In this document: one piece after another, positions 49,522 through 57,369 of the stretch
Numbering within the stretch: the stretch's first letter is position 1
How the letters are laid out: the number at the start of each line of letters is the position of its first letter
DNA from: Streptomyces melanogenes
Lineage (GTDB): Bacteria > Actinomycetota > Actinomycetes > Streptomycetales > Streptomycetaceae
Direction of reading: 5' to 3'
NCBI RefSeq assembly: GCF_014649795.1
Contig: NZ_BMTS01000021.1
Location: forward strand, 62,001-126,000
DNA length: 64,000 nucleotides
The notes under the pieces: generated by a model
The model's input: the letters and a program-made list of their open reading frames with translations, nothing else
What the model was told of the DNA's origin: nothing
Database searches by the model: none
Program-made: the position numbers and the translations under genes

Positions 49522-50024
49522 CCGACCACCGACCACGGACCCCCGACCATGGTCACGATGGCGACACGAAGCCCATGGTCGGGGTCATGGTCGGCCCGAC
49601 CATGGGGCAGCCGCGAGCTGGCGACAGGCCATGGTGTCCGGTGCACGTTCCCCGGACGCGCGACCGCTGTGCGACCACATGCCGCTCGGCCACCAGACCC
49701 GAATACCGATGCGCGGACGGAAGCCGACCGAGCCCCGCCAGGAGCCTGCGCACCGGGCCACCCGAACCTGCGCAAGAGAAGAACAGGAACAACAGGGGCG
49801 GACTGCGCATCCGCAGAGCTCGGCTGCGCAGAATCCTCGGCTGGCTGCGCAGCCCGACTGCACGACGCCCGTCCGGGGTTGCGCAGCGTGGCTGCGCAAC
49901 GGCTGAGCGCCTGGGCCGAAGGCGCACGGTCGGCCCGACCATGAGCCCGACCACGGCAGCTAGACGGCTACGTTGCCCGATCGTGACCGATGGTCGGGGC
50001 TCGTGGCCGCCAGCATGGTCGGGG
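49522..50024. repeat. ATGGTCGG / CCGACCAT repeat family
   Basis: Clear copies: CCGACCATGGTC 49543-49554, CCATGGTCGG 49573-49582, CATGGTCGGCCCGACCATG 49586-49604, GGTCGGCCCGACCATGA starting near 49928, GATGGTCGGGG near 49989 and CATGGTCGGGG near 50014, with weaker CCGACCAC forms between. Both orientations occur, several as head-to-head pairs. Confidence 0.8.
49748..49898. repeat. Seven TGCGCA palindromes
   Basis: TGCGCA at 49748, 49770, 49804, 49825, 49846, 49880 and 49893. The first two are 22 apart and the middle three are each 21 apart, i.e. about two helical turns. Several extend to CTGCGCAGCC-like forms shared with 24541 and 24561. Confidence 0.85.
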
Positions 50025-50151
50025 CCGGCGGGTGAGCTGACGACATGGAACACACGCACGCCCGCGCCCCCAGGCCCGGCGGCCGCCCCACCCCGGCGGG
50101 CCGCGTGCGCTGCCCTGGCCACCGCACGCGGCCCGCTTGGGAGGTACGGCG

Positions 50152-51588
50152 GTGAGCCGCTTCGGAGCAGGCGTCCGCCGGGGCGTGATGGCGGCTGACC
50201 AGTTCACCCAGATCGCCAACGGGCTCTTCCGCGACTCCCGGCTCTCCTACAAGGCGAAGGGGATCTTCGGGTACGTCAGCACGCACAGGAACGGCTGGCA
50301 GCTAACGGTCGCCGACCTCACTCGCCTGGGCCCGGACGGACGGGAAGCGGTACGCACCGGCCTGCAGGAACTCGAGGCACACGGCTACCTGATCCGTGAA
50401 CGTCTGCGCCGCCCGGACGGCACCCTGGGCGAGATCGCCTACTGCATTACCGACCGCCCGGCCTGCTTGGATCTCGCGCTGGCCGAGGCCGACGCGGCGG
50501 CCGCGGCCACCGAGGCCGAGCACCCCGGCGGCCTCCCGGCGGGGATCCGCCGAGGTGTGATGGCGGCTGACCAGTTCACCCAGATCGCCAACGGGCTCTT
50601 CCGCGACTCCCGGCTCTCCTACAAGGCGAAGGGGATCTTCGGGTACGTCAGCACGCACAGGAACGGCTGGCAGCTAACGGTCGCCGACCTCGCCCGCCGT
50701 GGCCGCGACGGTGACTCAGCTGTCAAGAGCGGGCTGAAGGAGCTGGAGAGGCACGGCTTCCTGGTGCGGCAACGCGAGCGCGGCCCCAGCGGCACGCTCG
50801 GCGCGGCGGCGTATTTCATCACCGACCTGCCCGCTCTGCAAAGCAGCAGGTCACAACCAGAATCGGGTTTTCCACCAGTGGATGACCCTACGTTGGCTGA
50901 TCGGTCCACTAAGAAAACCAACAGAAAGAAGACCACCAAGCAGAACACCAGACCCCTCCGTCCGTGCCGCAGCGAAGGGACGCGAACACCGGGACGGACC
51001 AACCAACCGGCCACACCGGTACCCCCGTCGGCCGCGTCCGCGGCGGATGAGATGCCCCCAGGGGTCCAGCTGCTGCTCGACCTCGGCGCGGCCCGCCCCG
51101 AGCTGCTGCTGACCGGGCAGGCGCTGACCGATCAAGGCCGCGTCGTGACCGTGATGCTGAAGGCCGGCTGGACCGCTCAGCAACTGCGGCACGTCATTGC
51201 CGACCGGCCCCTGCCGCACCCGGTACGGAACACGGTCGGAGCAATCATCGCCGCCCGCCTGCGCGCCGCCCAGGCCTACCCACCGCCCGCCAGCGCGGCC
51301 GACCACGACCAGCCTCTGTGGGATGACCCGCCGGAGCCGATGAGCGGCCCCGCCGCCGCGCGCACGGTGAGCGAGGCCCTGGCCTACCGGGCCCTCGTCG
51401 AATGCGCCGGCTGCGGCGTTCCCGGAACCGCCCCCGGCGAGGACCTCTGCCCAGCCTGTCTCGGCTGGCCGCTCTGCCGCACCTGCCAGGGCCCCACACC
51501 CCGCCGCGCCCACCCAGACGGCGACGGCCGCTGCACCACGTGCGCCTTGGCCCTGACAGACCACCACCTGGAAGGAAGCACCTCGTGA
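50152..51588 (+). CDS. Protein with duplicated winged-helix domain and C-terminal zinc ribbon
   Basis: 478 aa; GTG 50152 with GGGAGG nine bases upstream. Two copies of the same domain, residues about 10-110 and 135-235, each with FTQIANGLFRDSRLSYKAKG, IFGYVSTHRNGWQLTVADL and LQELEAHGYLIRE-type helices. This resembles the helix-turn-helix modules of replication initiators and DnaD-like plasmid proteins. A basic linker (KKTNRKKTTKQN) follows, then a helical region (GVQLLLDLGAARPELLLTG) and a Cys-rich end (CAGCGVPG, LCPACLGWPLCRTCQG, CTTCAL) likely to bind two zincs. Candidate replication or transfer regulator that reads the repeats just upstream (inference). Confidence 0.8.
   Translation: MSRFGAGVRRGVMAADQFTQIANGLFRDSRLSYKAKGIFGYVSTHRNGWQLTVADLTRLGPDGREAVRTGLQELEAHGYLIRERLRRPDGTLGEIAYCITDRPACLDLALAEADAAAAATEAEHPGGLPAGIRRGVMAADQFTQIANGLFRDSRLSYKAKGIFGYVSTHRNGWQLTVADLARRGRDGDSAVKSGLKELERHGFLVRQRERGPSGTLGAAAYFITDLPALQSSRSQPESGFPPVDDPTLADRSTKKTNRKKTTKQNTRPLRPCRSEGTRTPGRTNQPATPVPPSAASAADEMPPGVQLLLDLGAARPELLLTGQALTDQGRVVTVMLKAGWTAQQLRHVIADRPLPHPVRNTVGAIIAARLRAAQAYPPPASAADHDQPLWDDPPEPMSGPAAARTVSEALAYRALVECAGCGVPGTAPGEDLCPACLGWPLCRTCQGPTPRRAHPDGDGRCTTCALALTDHHLEGSTS
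50185..50319 (+). repeat. Copy 1 of a 135-bp perfect direct repeat
   Basis: Identical over 135 bases to 50557-50691, offset 372. It encodes the first half of each winged-helix domain. The flanks diverge at once, so identity is confined to this block. Confidence 0.92.
50557..50691 (+). repeat. Copy 2 of the 135-bp direct repeat
   Basis: Second copy within the same gene. The rest of the two domains differs (for example LGPDGREAVRTGLQELEAHG against RGRDGDSAVKSGLKELERHG), so the identical block was probably homogenised recently. Confidence 0.92.
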
Positions 51589-53096
51589 CGAACAGACCCC
51601 ACACCCCGCCGCCGACTGCGACCGCGCAACGCGAGCACCCCTTCGCCCGTGATCCTGGGCGGTGGGAGAAGGAACGCTCCCGCGCCGTGCGGACCGGCCA
51701 CGTCCGCGACCACACCTGCTCGGCCGCCTGCGAGCTCGTCCTCGTCCACGAACACACCCTCTGGGGATGGCTCGCCTGGACCGTCCCCGGCGATGGCACC
51801 CCGCCTGAGATCCCCTGCCAGATCGGCGTGCTCACCCCGGCCGCCAGGCGCCTGCAGCGACTGGCCCCACGCTGGCTGACCCGGCGCCCCGCCCAGCGCA
51901 TCGCCGTGGGCACCCCTCCCGGATCGCTGCGGTTCGCCGCTGCCGCCATCGCCCTCATCAGCCTGCTCGCCGGATTGGTCGCCATTCGTCACGAAGTCCC
52001 CCTCGACGTCGCCCTGCCAGCGATGCTCCTTGCCCCGCTGCTCGCCGAGCACCTCCCGGACTGGCTGGATACCCAGGCCCGCGAACACGTCCGCATCGTC
52101 GAAGGCGACATCGCCTGCCGCTACCTCCAGCGCCTCACCGTCCTGCAGACCCTTCTCCTCCAGGCCGCCGCTGGCAGCCACCGCTACGAGCTGCACCGCT
52201 CGGCCGAGGCCGGCCAGAGCTTGCTGTGGGACGCCGCAGGCCTGCTCCAGACCCGGGACACCTGCTCCGCCTCAGCCGACCTCATCGCCCTCGAACGACT
52301 GATGCTCGAACTCGCCCACCAGGTCGCCCAGACCCCCGGGTACACCGCACAGCACGGCGCAGCCGGCGCGAACCAGGTCTGCGACCCCGGCCGGCCCCTG
52401 GGCCCGAATCCACCGGGTCCCCGGCCCACGACCGATCCGGCAGCCCGTCGTGTACCGAACCCGCCGCTGCAGAAGGGAACCCTCCCCATGAACCAGCCCG
52501 AACCCGGCCCGGCACTCCCCGCCGTGGACGTCTACCTGCTCTTCGCGCACGAGCCCTACTACCCGCCCGACGCCCAGGAGATCAACACCAGTGTCGTGGC
52601 CGCATCCTCCCTGCTGCACCCGTGCGTTCGGCAGCCCGACGGCGCCCGCATCCACGACCGCCTCGTCCACGGCCGTCAGCCGGGAGAGATCGTGCCGCTG
52701 TCCACGCTCACCCACGAACTCGGCGGAGGCGCTCGCTGGCCTGAGGTCGGAGACTGGGAGGCAGCCATCCAAGATCTGCTGCGGCTTGTCCGTGACCGCG
52801 ACTGCGACGCCCTCAGCCTGGGGCTGCCAGACATCGCCCGCGCCCTGGTGTGCGCCGGCCCCCACAGCGAGATCCGCGCCGTCGACCCCACGTCCGGGGA
52901 ACATCGGGCATACGGGCCCGCCGAGCGGATCGAGGTCCTCGCCGTGGTTGGCCGGCATTTGGCCTGGGCGGAAGCAGGATCTCGCCTGTGGCCCGGCAAC
53001 GGCCTGCTGCCTCCGATCAACCCTGCGGGGTTGCCCGCGGCCTCTGGGCAGGAGCCTCACGCAACCCGCTCAGGACGTACTTCGCGGAGTGGCTGA
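51585..53096 (+). CDS. Membrane protein fused to a second, separately startable protein
   Basis: 503 aa from GTG 51585 (GTGA overlap). First part: a soluble N-terminus (HTCSAACELVLVHEHTLWGW), two spans at about 120-150 (FAAAAIALISLLAGLVAIRH; VALPAMLLAPLLAEHLPDWL) and a long helical region. A Pro/Gly/Arg-rich stretch of about 40 residues then joins a 202-residue second part that has its own ATG at 52488 with AGAAGGGA upstream. That part reads DVYLLFAHEPYYPPDAQEIN, GGARWPEVGDWEAAIQDLLR and IARALVCAGPHSEIRAVDP. The linker looks like translated intergenic DNA, so two genes may have fused by loss of a stop, or translation restarts inside. Neither part is recognised. Confidence 0.7.
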   Translation: MTNRPHTPPPTATAQREHPFARDPGRWEKERSRAVRTGHVRDHTCSAACELVLVHEHTLWGWLAWTVPGDGTPPEIPCQIGVLTPAARRLQRLAPRWLTRRPAQRIAVGTPPGSLRFAAAAIALISLLAGLVAIRHEVPLDVALPAMLLAPLLAEHLPDWLDTQAREHVRIVEGDIACRYLQRLTVLQTLLLQAAAGSHRYELHRSAEAGQSLLWDAAGLLQTRDTCSASADLIALERLMLELAHQVAQTPGYTAQHGAAGANQVCDPGRPLGPNPPGPRPTTDPAARRVPNPPLQKGTLPMNQPEPGPALPAVDVYLLFAHEPYYPPDAQEINTSVVAASSLLHPCVRQPDGARIHDRLVHGRQPGEIVPLSTLTHELGGGARWPEVGDWEAAIQDLLRLVRDRDCDALSLGLPDIARALVCAGPHSEIRAVDPTSGEHRAYGPAERIEVLAVVGRHLAWAEAGSRLWPGNGLLPPINPAGLPAASGQEPHATRSGRTSRSG

Positions 53097-53133
53097 GGCA
53101 GCAGTGGCAGGGGATCCGTAGCGATGGCCGGTT

Positions 53134-53157
53134 CCGCGAAGCCGTGCGGCTTCGCGG
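53134..53157 (+). terminator. Hairpin terminator after the fusion gene
   Basis: CCGCGAAGCC (53134-53143), loop GTGC, exact complement at 53148-53157. With the hairpin at 53257-53274 it separates the convergent gene sets. Confidence 0.8.
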
Positions 53158-53256
53158 GGGAGTGGTGGCTAGCCGCTCCGTACCGGCCATCGTGCGGTCT
53201 CTGGCCCGCCGGGAGTTCGTCGTTCCCTTAAACCAGAGGCCGCGGTCTTACGGTAT

Positions 53257-53274
53257 CCCGTGCCGGGGCACGGG
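53257..53274 (-). terminator. Hairpin at the end of the minus-strand HTH gene
   Basis: CCCGTGCC, two bases, then GGCACGGG. It lies 16 bases past the stop of the minus-strand gene at 53290 and can serve that direction. Confidence 0.6.
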
Positions 53275-53289
53275 GTGGGGGTGGTGCGG

Positions 53290-54195
53290 TCAGGATGCCG
53301 AGGAGCGGCGCTCGGCAAGTTCCTCGAGGCGGGTGCGCCTCCAGCGCTGCTGGCGCGGGCGGCCTGCGCTGCCGCGCCGGTACTCGAATCCGTCGGGCTG
53401 CTCGAGGTCGGGCAGGAGCCCGTGGGCGAGCGCGCTGAACAGACTGTCGGCGTCGCTGTAGCCGAGGATGCGGGCAGCTTCGGCGGCGCCGACCAGGTCC
53501 TCGTTCTCGTCCTGATCGGCCGGCGGCAGGACGCCGCGTTCGCGGGCAGCTGCCAGGACGGTGGACCTGCGCCACTTCTTGCGGGCCCCGCCGCGTCGGC
53601 CTTCCTCCCGCTGCAGGGTGTCCGGCTCCGGCAGCTGGGGGATGCGCCCCTGGGAGAGGGCGCTGGAGAAGGAGGCGGCGCTGCCGTAGCCGAGGAGGCT
53701 GGCGACTTCGGCCGTGCCGAGCAGTTCGTCGGGGTCTCCTTCGACGGGCACGTCGGGCAGGGCGGCGGCGGGGACGGGGCCGCGCCGGCCCTTGCCCGGG
53801 CGGCTGGTGGCCCAGGCGACGATCGTGCCGCGGCGCCACATCGGGGTGTCGATGTCTTCGTCGGGCTCGGGGAAGTAGCCGGGCCGGTCGCGGAAGTAGG
53901 CGTCGATGGTGGAGGTGCGGGTGTAGCCCAGGAGCGCGGCCACCTCGCGCTTGGTCAGCAGCTCGTCCTGGTCGGCCTCGAGGACCGCAGCGGGCAGGGT
54001 GCGCTTCTTCGGGGCGCGCTGGGCGAAGAACGCGGCGACCTCGTGGTGGCGCCAGAACTTCTTGCGGCCCTCGATGTGCGCGACCGCGGGGAATCCGCTG
54101 TCCGGGTTGTTGCTCCATTCGCTGATCCGGGACTTGCTCGTGCCGAACTCGGACACGATCTGCGCGGTGTCCACGAGCCGCTCGGCGGGAGACAT
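53290..54195 (-). CDS. DNA-binding protein with four excisionase-like HTH units
   Basis: 301 aa using ATG 54195, preceded by AAAGGGG at five to six bases. Four related segments of about 65-75 residues each begin with an excisionase/MerR-like HTH: LVDTAQIVSEFGTSKSRISE; LLTKREVAALLGYTRTSTID; LLGTAEVASLLGYGSAASFS; LVGAAEAARILGYSDADSLF. Each unit ends in a basic Arg/Lys-rich stretch with WRR or WRRST. Single excisionase-type domains bend DNA; four in one chain would bind an extended multi-site region. No catalytic motif. A plasmid-specific regulator or architectural protein is likely. Confidence 0.8.
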   Translation of the reverse strand: MSPAERLVDTAQIVSEFGTSKSRISEWSNNPDSGFPAVAHIEGRKKFWRHHEVAAFFAQRAPKKRTLPAAVLEADQDELLTKREVAALLGYTRTSTIDAYFRDRPGYFPEPDEDIDTPMWRRGTIVAWATSRPGKGRRGPVPAAALPDVPVEGDPDELLGTAEVASLLGYGSAASFSSALSQGRIPQLPEPDTLQREEGRRGGARKKWRRSTVLAAARERGVLPPADQDENEDLVGAAEAARILGYSDADSLFSALAHGLLPDLEQPDGFEYRRGSAGRPRQQRWRRTRLEELAERRSSAS

Positions 54196-54301
54196 CTGAG
54201 CCCCTTTGGCATGGATCGGGTGGTGCCGGCGCCCGGTCGAGCGCGACAAGTTCGATAATGCCAAAGGTGGTGGTTTCGTGTCCAGCTCAGCGCGAGGCCA
54301 G

Positions 54302-54655
54302 TTACAGAGTTTCCTCGCCGACGAGACTGACCCCATGGAGCGCGGCGCGCTCTTCGAGGTCCGTGTAGGCGATGGCGGCCGGAGTGGCATCCCAGATCGC
54401 GAACGCGAGCGCGGAGAGCGCCTCGTCGCGGGTCATGTCCGCCTCCCACCCTGCGCCTGCGGCGGCGCACCGCCGGGCCAGCTCGGCGTCGGACAGGGGT
54501 GCGCTCTCCCGGGCAACACCGGTTTGGACATCGGCGAGGCCCGCGCACCAGGCCCGGTGGCCCGCGTGCAGCAACGCGTGCAGCGTGTCCGGGGCGCCCG
54601 CGCTCTGGGCCTGGGCAGCCAGGTCGAGCAGCAGGGCCGTGGTGTTTGCCTCCAT
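54302..54655 (-). CDS. Hypothetical helical protein
   Basis: 117 aa using ATG 54655, which is six bases from AAGGAG; the ATG two codons upstream abuts that site and is unlikely. Mostly helical: LLLDLAAQAQSAGAPDTLHA, then SDAELARRCAAAGAGWEADM and DEALSALAFAIWDATPA. Two Cys, no motif. The decayed reductase-like frame upstream runs into its ribosome site, so it may once have been coupled to that gene. Confidence 0.65.
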   Translation of the reverse strand: MEANTTALLLDLAAQAQSAGAPDTLHALLHAGHRAWCAGLADVQTGVARESAPLSDAELARRCAAAGAGWEADMTRDEALSALAFAIWDATPAAIAYTDLEERAALHGVSLVGEETL

Positions 54656-54665
54656 GGTCATCTCC

Positions 54666-55046
54666 TTATCTCCACGGTAGCCGCGTCTGCTGCGGCCGGC
54701 TGCGCCTGGGGCGCGGTGGGGCTGTTGGCCATAAGTGGTGCAGCCGTCGCGCTCCGATCCGTCGTCCGGGCAGATGACGCCCGGGGCGGGCGTGCCGCAG
54801 GTGGTGGCGTGCCGGATCAGGTCGGCGATACGCCAGTCGGGCTGCAGCTGCCCCCGTGCTTGCTCGACTTCCGCGTACAGGCGGGCGAGCCACGGCTGGT
54901 GGCCGATGGCGAGCGGTCAGCAGGTCGCGGCGGGAGGCGAACATGCACGGCGCGCAGGAGCAGCGGGAGATACCGGTCCCGTCACCGGCGCCGGGCGCCG
55001 AGTCGTACGCCCAGCTGTACGGCACGGTGGAAGAGGGGCACTGCAT
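54666..55046 (-). pseudogene. 3' remnant of a PAPS-reductase-like gene (copy 1)
   Basis: Minus-strand frame from about 55046 reads VPYSWAYDSAPGAGDGTGIS then RCSCAPCMFASRRDLLTA, close to the Cys-rich C-terminal part of copy 2 (55632-56551). A frameshift follows: the continuation PWLARLYAEVEQARGQLQPD, WRIADLIRHATTCGTPAPGV and ICPDDGSERDGCTTYG is found in another frame. No N-terminal PP-loop is present. Copy 1 is therefore a duplicated, truncated and shifted remnant. Its 3' flank (GGGGCGCGGTGGG...GGTGCAGCCGTCGC) is repeated after copy 2. Confidence 0.75.
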
Positions 55047-55139
55047 GTCCGCGCTGCAGACGGCGGCGCCTTCGCGGTCGGGTACAGGGCAGCGGCGGTG
55101 GGCAACCTCAGCGGTCGGTCGCCCGCGTCTCTGCCACCC

Positions 55140-55550
55140 CTACGCCTGTGCCCAGCGATTTTCGTAGGCCGGATGGTTCGAGTACACACCGGCAATTGCC
55201 CTCTGTTCTGGGCAATCATCGATGTCCGGGGTGATAGGTCGCTCCGAGATGCCCTCTCCGTAGAAGCCACATCCTTCGCAGCAATTCGGCTCCAGCTTCG
55301 CCCATGCGCTTCCCGGGGAGGGGCGTCGGTGCCGTGAGGTGATCTGTCGCTTGGCTGCTGCTTCCCTTCGTTCTCGATCAGTGCTAGCGGTCGCCTCGTC
55401 CTCGGTGACCCGCTCCTCGTTGAACAAGTCGATACCAGCTGCCCTCGGCGCATCATCAACAGCAGGAACGTCACCGACGCGGCGGCGGCTCCTGCCCAGC
55501 ATTTCGGCTGCTTGCTGCGCTGTGATCAAGTCATCCGGCTTGTTAGACAT
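55140..55550 (-). CDS. Hypothetical protein with N-terminal HTH and Cys motif
   Basis: 136 aa; ATG 55550 (or the ATG before it at 55553) with GGAGG a few bases upstream. Begins PDDLITAQQAAEMLGRSRRR, an excisionase-type HTH beginning. The rest is charged and low in hydrophobic residues, with CCEGCGFYGEGISERP near the middle and acidic PDIDDCPEQ after it, possibly a metal site. Codon use is less GC-biased than its neighbours, which suggests transfer from another source. It lies between the two decayed reductase-like copies. Confidence 0.65.
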   Translation of the reverse strand: MSNKPDDLITAQQAAEMLGRSRRRVGDVPAVDDAPRAAGIDLFNEERVTEDEATASTDRERREAAAKRQITSRHRRPSPGSAWAKLEPNCCEGCGFYGEGISERPITPDIDDCPEQRAIAGVYSNHPAYENRWAQA

Positions 55551-55594
55551 CATCAGACCTCCAAATCGGCAGCGTGCCAGGATACATGGATGCG

Positions 55595-55660
55595 GCAGGC
55601 TACGTCTGGGGCGCGGTGGGCGGTGGGGACATCAGCGGTGAGCGGTGCAGCCGTCGCACT
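55595..55660. repeat. Flank repeat shared with 54704-54770
   Basis: GGCTACGTCTGGGGCGCGGT here and GGCTGCGCCTGGGGCGCGGT at about 54708, followed in both by GGTGCAGCCGTCGC. These flank the ends of the two reductase-like copies and are traces of a tandem duplication of about 0.9 kb. Confidence 0.6.
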
Positions 55661-56551
55661 GCGCGCGCCCGCTACGGCGGGCGAGCTGTGGTTCCTTGCG
55701 CGGCCTCTGCTTGAGCGCTGCCCTTACTTGTTCCTGCAGGGCGGTGAACTCCGGCCCGTCGTCCCGGCAGATGACGCCCGGTTCGGGGGCCTCGCAGGTT
55801 CGGGCGTGGCGGATGAGGTCCGTGATGCGCCAGTCGGACCGGAAACTGTCCCCCGTGCTTGCTCGACTTCGGCGTACAGGTCGGCAAGCCGCGGCCGCCG
55901 GGCGACTGCCAGCAGCACGTCGCGACGGGCAGCGAAAGACACACAGCGAGCAGGAGCAGCGGGAGGTGCCGGCCCAGTCACCAGCCCCGGGCGCCGAGTC
56001 GTACGTCCAGCTGTAGGGCACGGGGGCGTCGGCGTGCCACTCCTTGACGGCGTCGGCCGGCCAGTCCTTGATGGGTAGCCACTCATCGACGACCCGCGCG
56101 CTGTTGGCCTGCACCGTTCGGAAGGCCGGCCGCTTCTTACGGTCGGCTCCCTCGTCACTGCGTAAGCCCATGACCTTCAGGATCCGCACGGGACGGCCGA
56201 GCTCGCGCCCCAGGCGGCGGACGATCGGCGTCCAGGCGCTGGAGACCACGCCCTCCTTCGCCGCCCTGCGGCAGTACGGGCCGCCCGTCCGGGGGAAGCG
56301 CCCGTAGGCCGCGATCTCGGTCAGCAGGCTGTGCGGCATGCGGGTGCTGTCCAACACGACGGGGGCCACTCCAGCACACCAAGACTGGAGTGGTACGAGA
56401 GCACCCGGTCCTCCACACCGGCGGCCCGGGCGGTTTCCATGAACACGGCCATCGTGACCGCGCTGTCCTTGCCGCCGGACAGCTGCGGGGCGAGCAATTC
56501 GTACGAAGTCAGGTCGGGCATGGTGGACGAGTGGGTGGGACGCGAAGGCAT
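55632..56551 (-). pseudogene. PAPS-reductase-like PP-loop protein with frameshifts (copy 2)
   Basis: From ATG 56551 the frame reads TSYELLAPQLSGGKDSAVTM, a perfect PP-loop motif (SGGKDS), up to LEW near 56365. The family-typical body then continues in another frame to 55632: PVVLDSTRMPHSLLTEIAAY, GPYCRRAAKEGVVSSAW, GLRSDEGADRKKRPAFRTVQ, YSWTYDSAPGAGDWAGTSRC, SCSLCVF. Compared with copy 1 there is a +1 insertion near 55945 and a compensating +2 near 55860 inside the C-terminal part. Intact relatives activate or reduce sulfate nucleotides or act in nucleic-acid thiolation. This copy is probably dead, unless the main shift is an error. Confidence 0.75.
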
Positions 56552-56587
56552 GTCAACTCCATCGAGACGAGCAGCAGTCGGGGGAAC

Positions 56588-56824
56588 TCAGCGGGCGGAC
56601 GGTGCCGCCGTGGTTCTGGCGGGCGATGGTTCGGGGTCGGGCTGCTTGGGATAAGGCCGACGCGTGGGGAGGCCGAGCTCGATCTCCTCCCGCTCGCGGC
56701 GGGTCCGGCCGAGGCGGAACACGAACCTGTGCGCACCGTGGCGCCACCGTTGGCACCTGGGCGACGTGGGCGGAATCTCCGGCAGGTCCTCGAACGGGAG
56801 CGTCTCCTGGACCGGGTACGTCAT
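56588..56824 (-). CDS. Small hypothetical protein
   Basis: 78 aa; ATG 56824 overlaps the upstream stop (ATGA). MTYPVQETLPFEDLPEIPPT then a basic RFVFRLGRTRREREEIELGL and a Pro-rich tail. Charged, single Cys, no motif. Coupled to the gene upstream and probably expressed with it. Confidence 0.65.
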   Translation of the reverse strand: MTYPVQETLPFEDLPEIPPTSPRCQRWRHGAHRFVFRLGRTRREREEIELGLPTRRPYPKQPDPEPSPARTTAAPSAR

Positions 56825-57369
56825 GGCGCCTCACCGCCCGTGGACTCCTCCGGGGCTACGGCGTCGGCGAAGAGGGAGAGCTGCCCGTCCGGTGCGGACA
56901 CGGGCGCGGACGACGGGCAACGCGCCGTCGACCGGTGGGTGGTCGGCACCGCTTGCGTCTCGGGGACGTGGCCGGCGGCGGCCTCGTCTGCTTCGGCGTT
57001 CGGTTCGTGCGTGCACGGGCAGATCCAGCGGCAGGGCTGCTGGTCGGGGCCGTAGCAGATCACGGCGACGACGAAGCCGCCGCGGTCCGTGATGGTGCTG
57101 GCGTGCTCGTCGACGCGGGGGCCGTTGGTGCTGATGCAATGGCTGTGGTGGCCGGTGCGGCAGGGGTGGCAGGTGCCGGCCTCGCATGAGCACCAGCGGT
57201 GGAAGCCGTGGGGGTAGGCGTCCTCGATCTTGCGCAGTGCTTTGGTCCAGGCGTTGGCGCGGACCCAGGCGCCTTCCTCCTTGGCCATGGGGGAAGCCAC
57301 CGCGGAGGGGACGGGGTCGAGAATACCCATGATCGATGCGCCCACGTAGCGCAGCCAGGTCGTCGTCAT
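56821..57369 (-). CDS. Hypothetical protein with His/Cys-rich centre
   Basis: 182 aa; ATG 57369 overlaps the upstream stop. After a hydrophobic N-terminal segment (WLRYVGASIMGILDPVPSAV) and a helix, the centre has RWCSCEAGTCHPCRTGHHSH then CISTNG and CRWICPCTHEP, i.e. about nine Cys and several His within 75 residues, consistent with two or more zinc sites. The tail is acidic and disordered. Not recognised. Confidence 0.7.
   Translation of the reverse strand: MTTTWLRYVGASIMGILDPVPSAVASPMAKEEGAWVRANAWTKALRKIEDAYPHGFHRWCSCEAGTCHPCRTGHHSHCISTNGPRVDEHASTITDRGGFVVAVICYGPDQQPCRWICPCTHEPNAEADEAAAGHVPETQAVPTTHRSTARCPSSAPVSAPDGQLSLFADAVAPEESTGGEAP

Larger units (their letters stand above)
49462..50151. 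promoter_or_regulatory. Divergent control region with two repeat families
   Basis: 690 gene-free bases between the T4SS operon (leftward) and the HTH gene (rightward). The half nearest the T4SS and the far end carry copies of ATGGTCGG or its complement, with a perfect 19-base inverted repeat CATGGTCGGCCCGACCATG at 49586-49604. The middle carries seven TGCGCA palindromes. The short open frames here have no ribosome sites and poor codon bias. A shared operator region or an oriT is the obvious reading (inference). Confidence 0.7.

Noticed and set aside
49486..50198. Plus-strand and minus-strand frames across the 49.5-50.15 kb control region
   Set aside because: Several frames are open because of high GC, but composition is dominated by the ATGGTCGG and TGCGCA repeats, and no start has a convincing ribosome site before GTG 50152.
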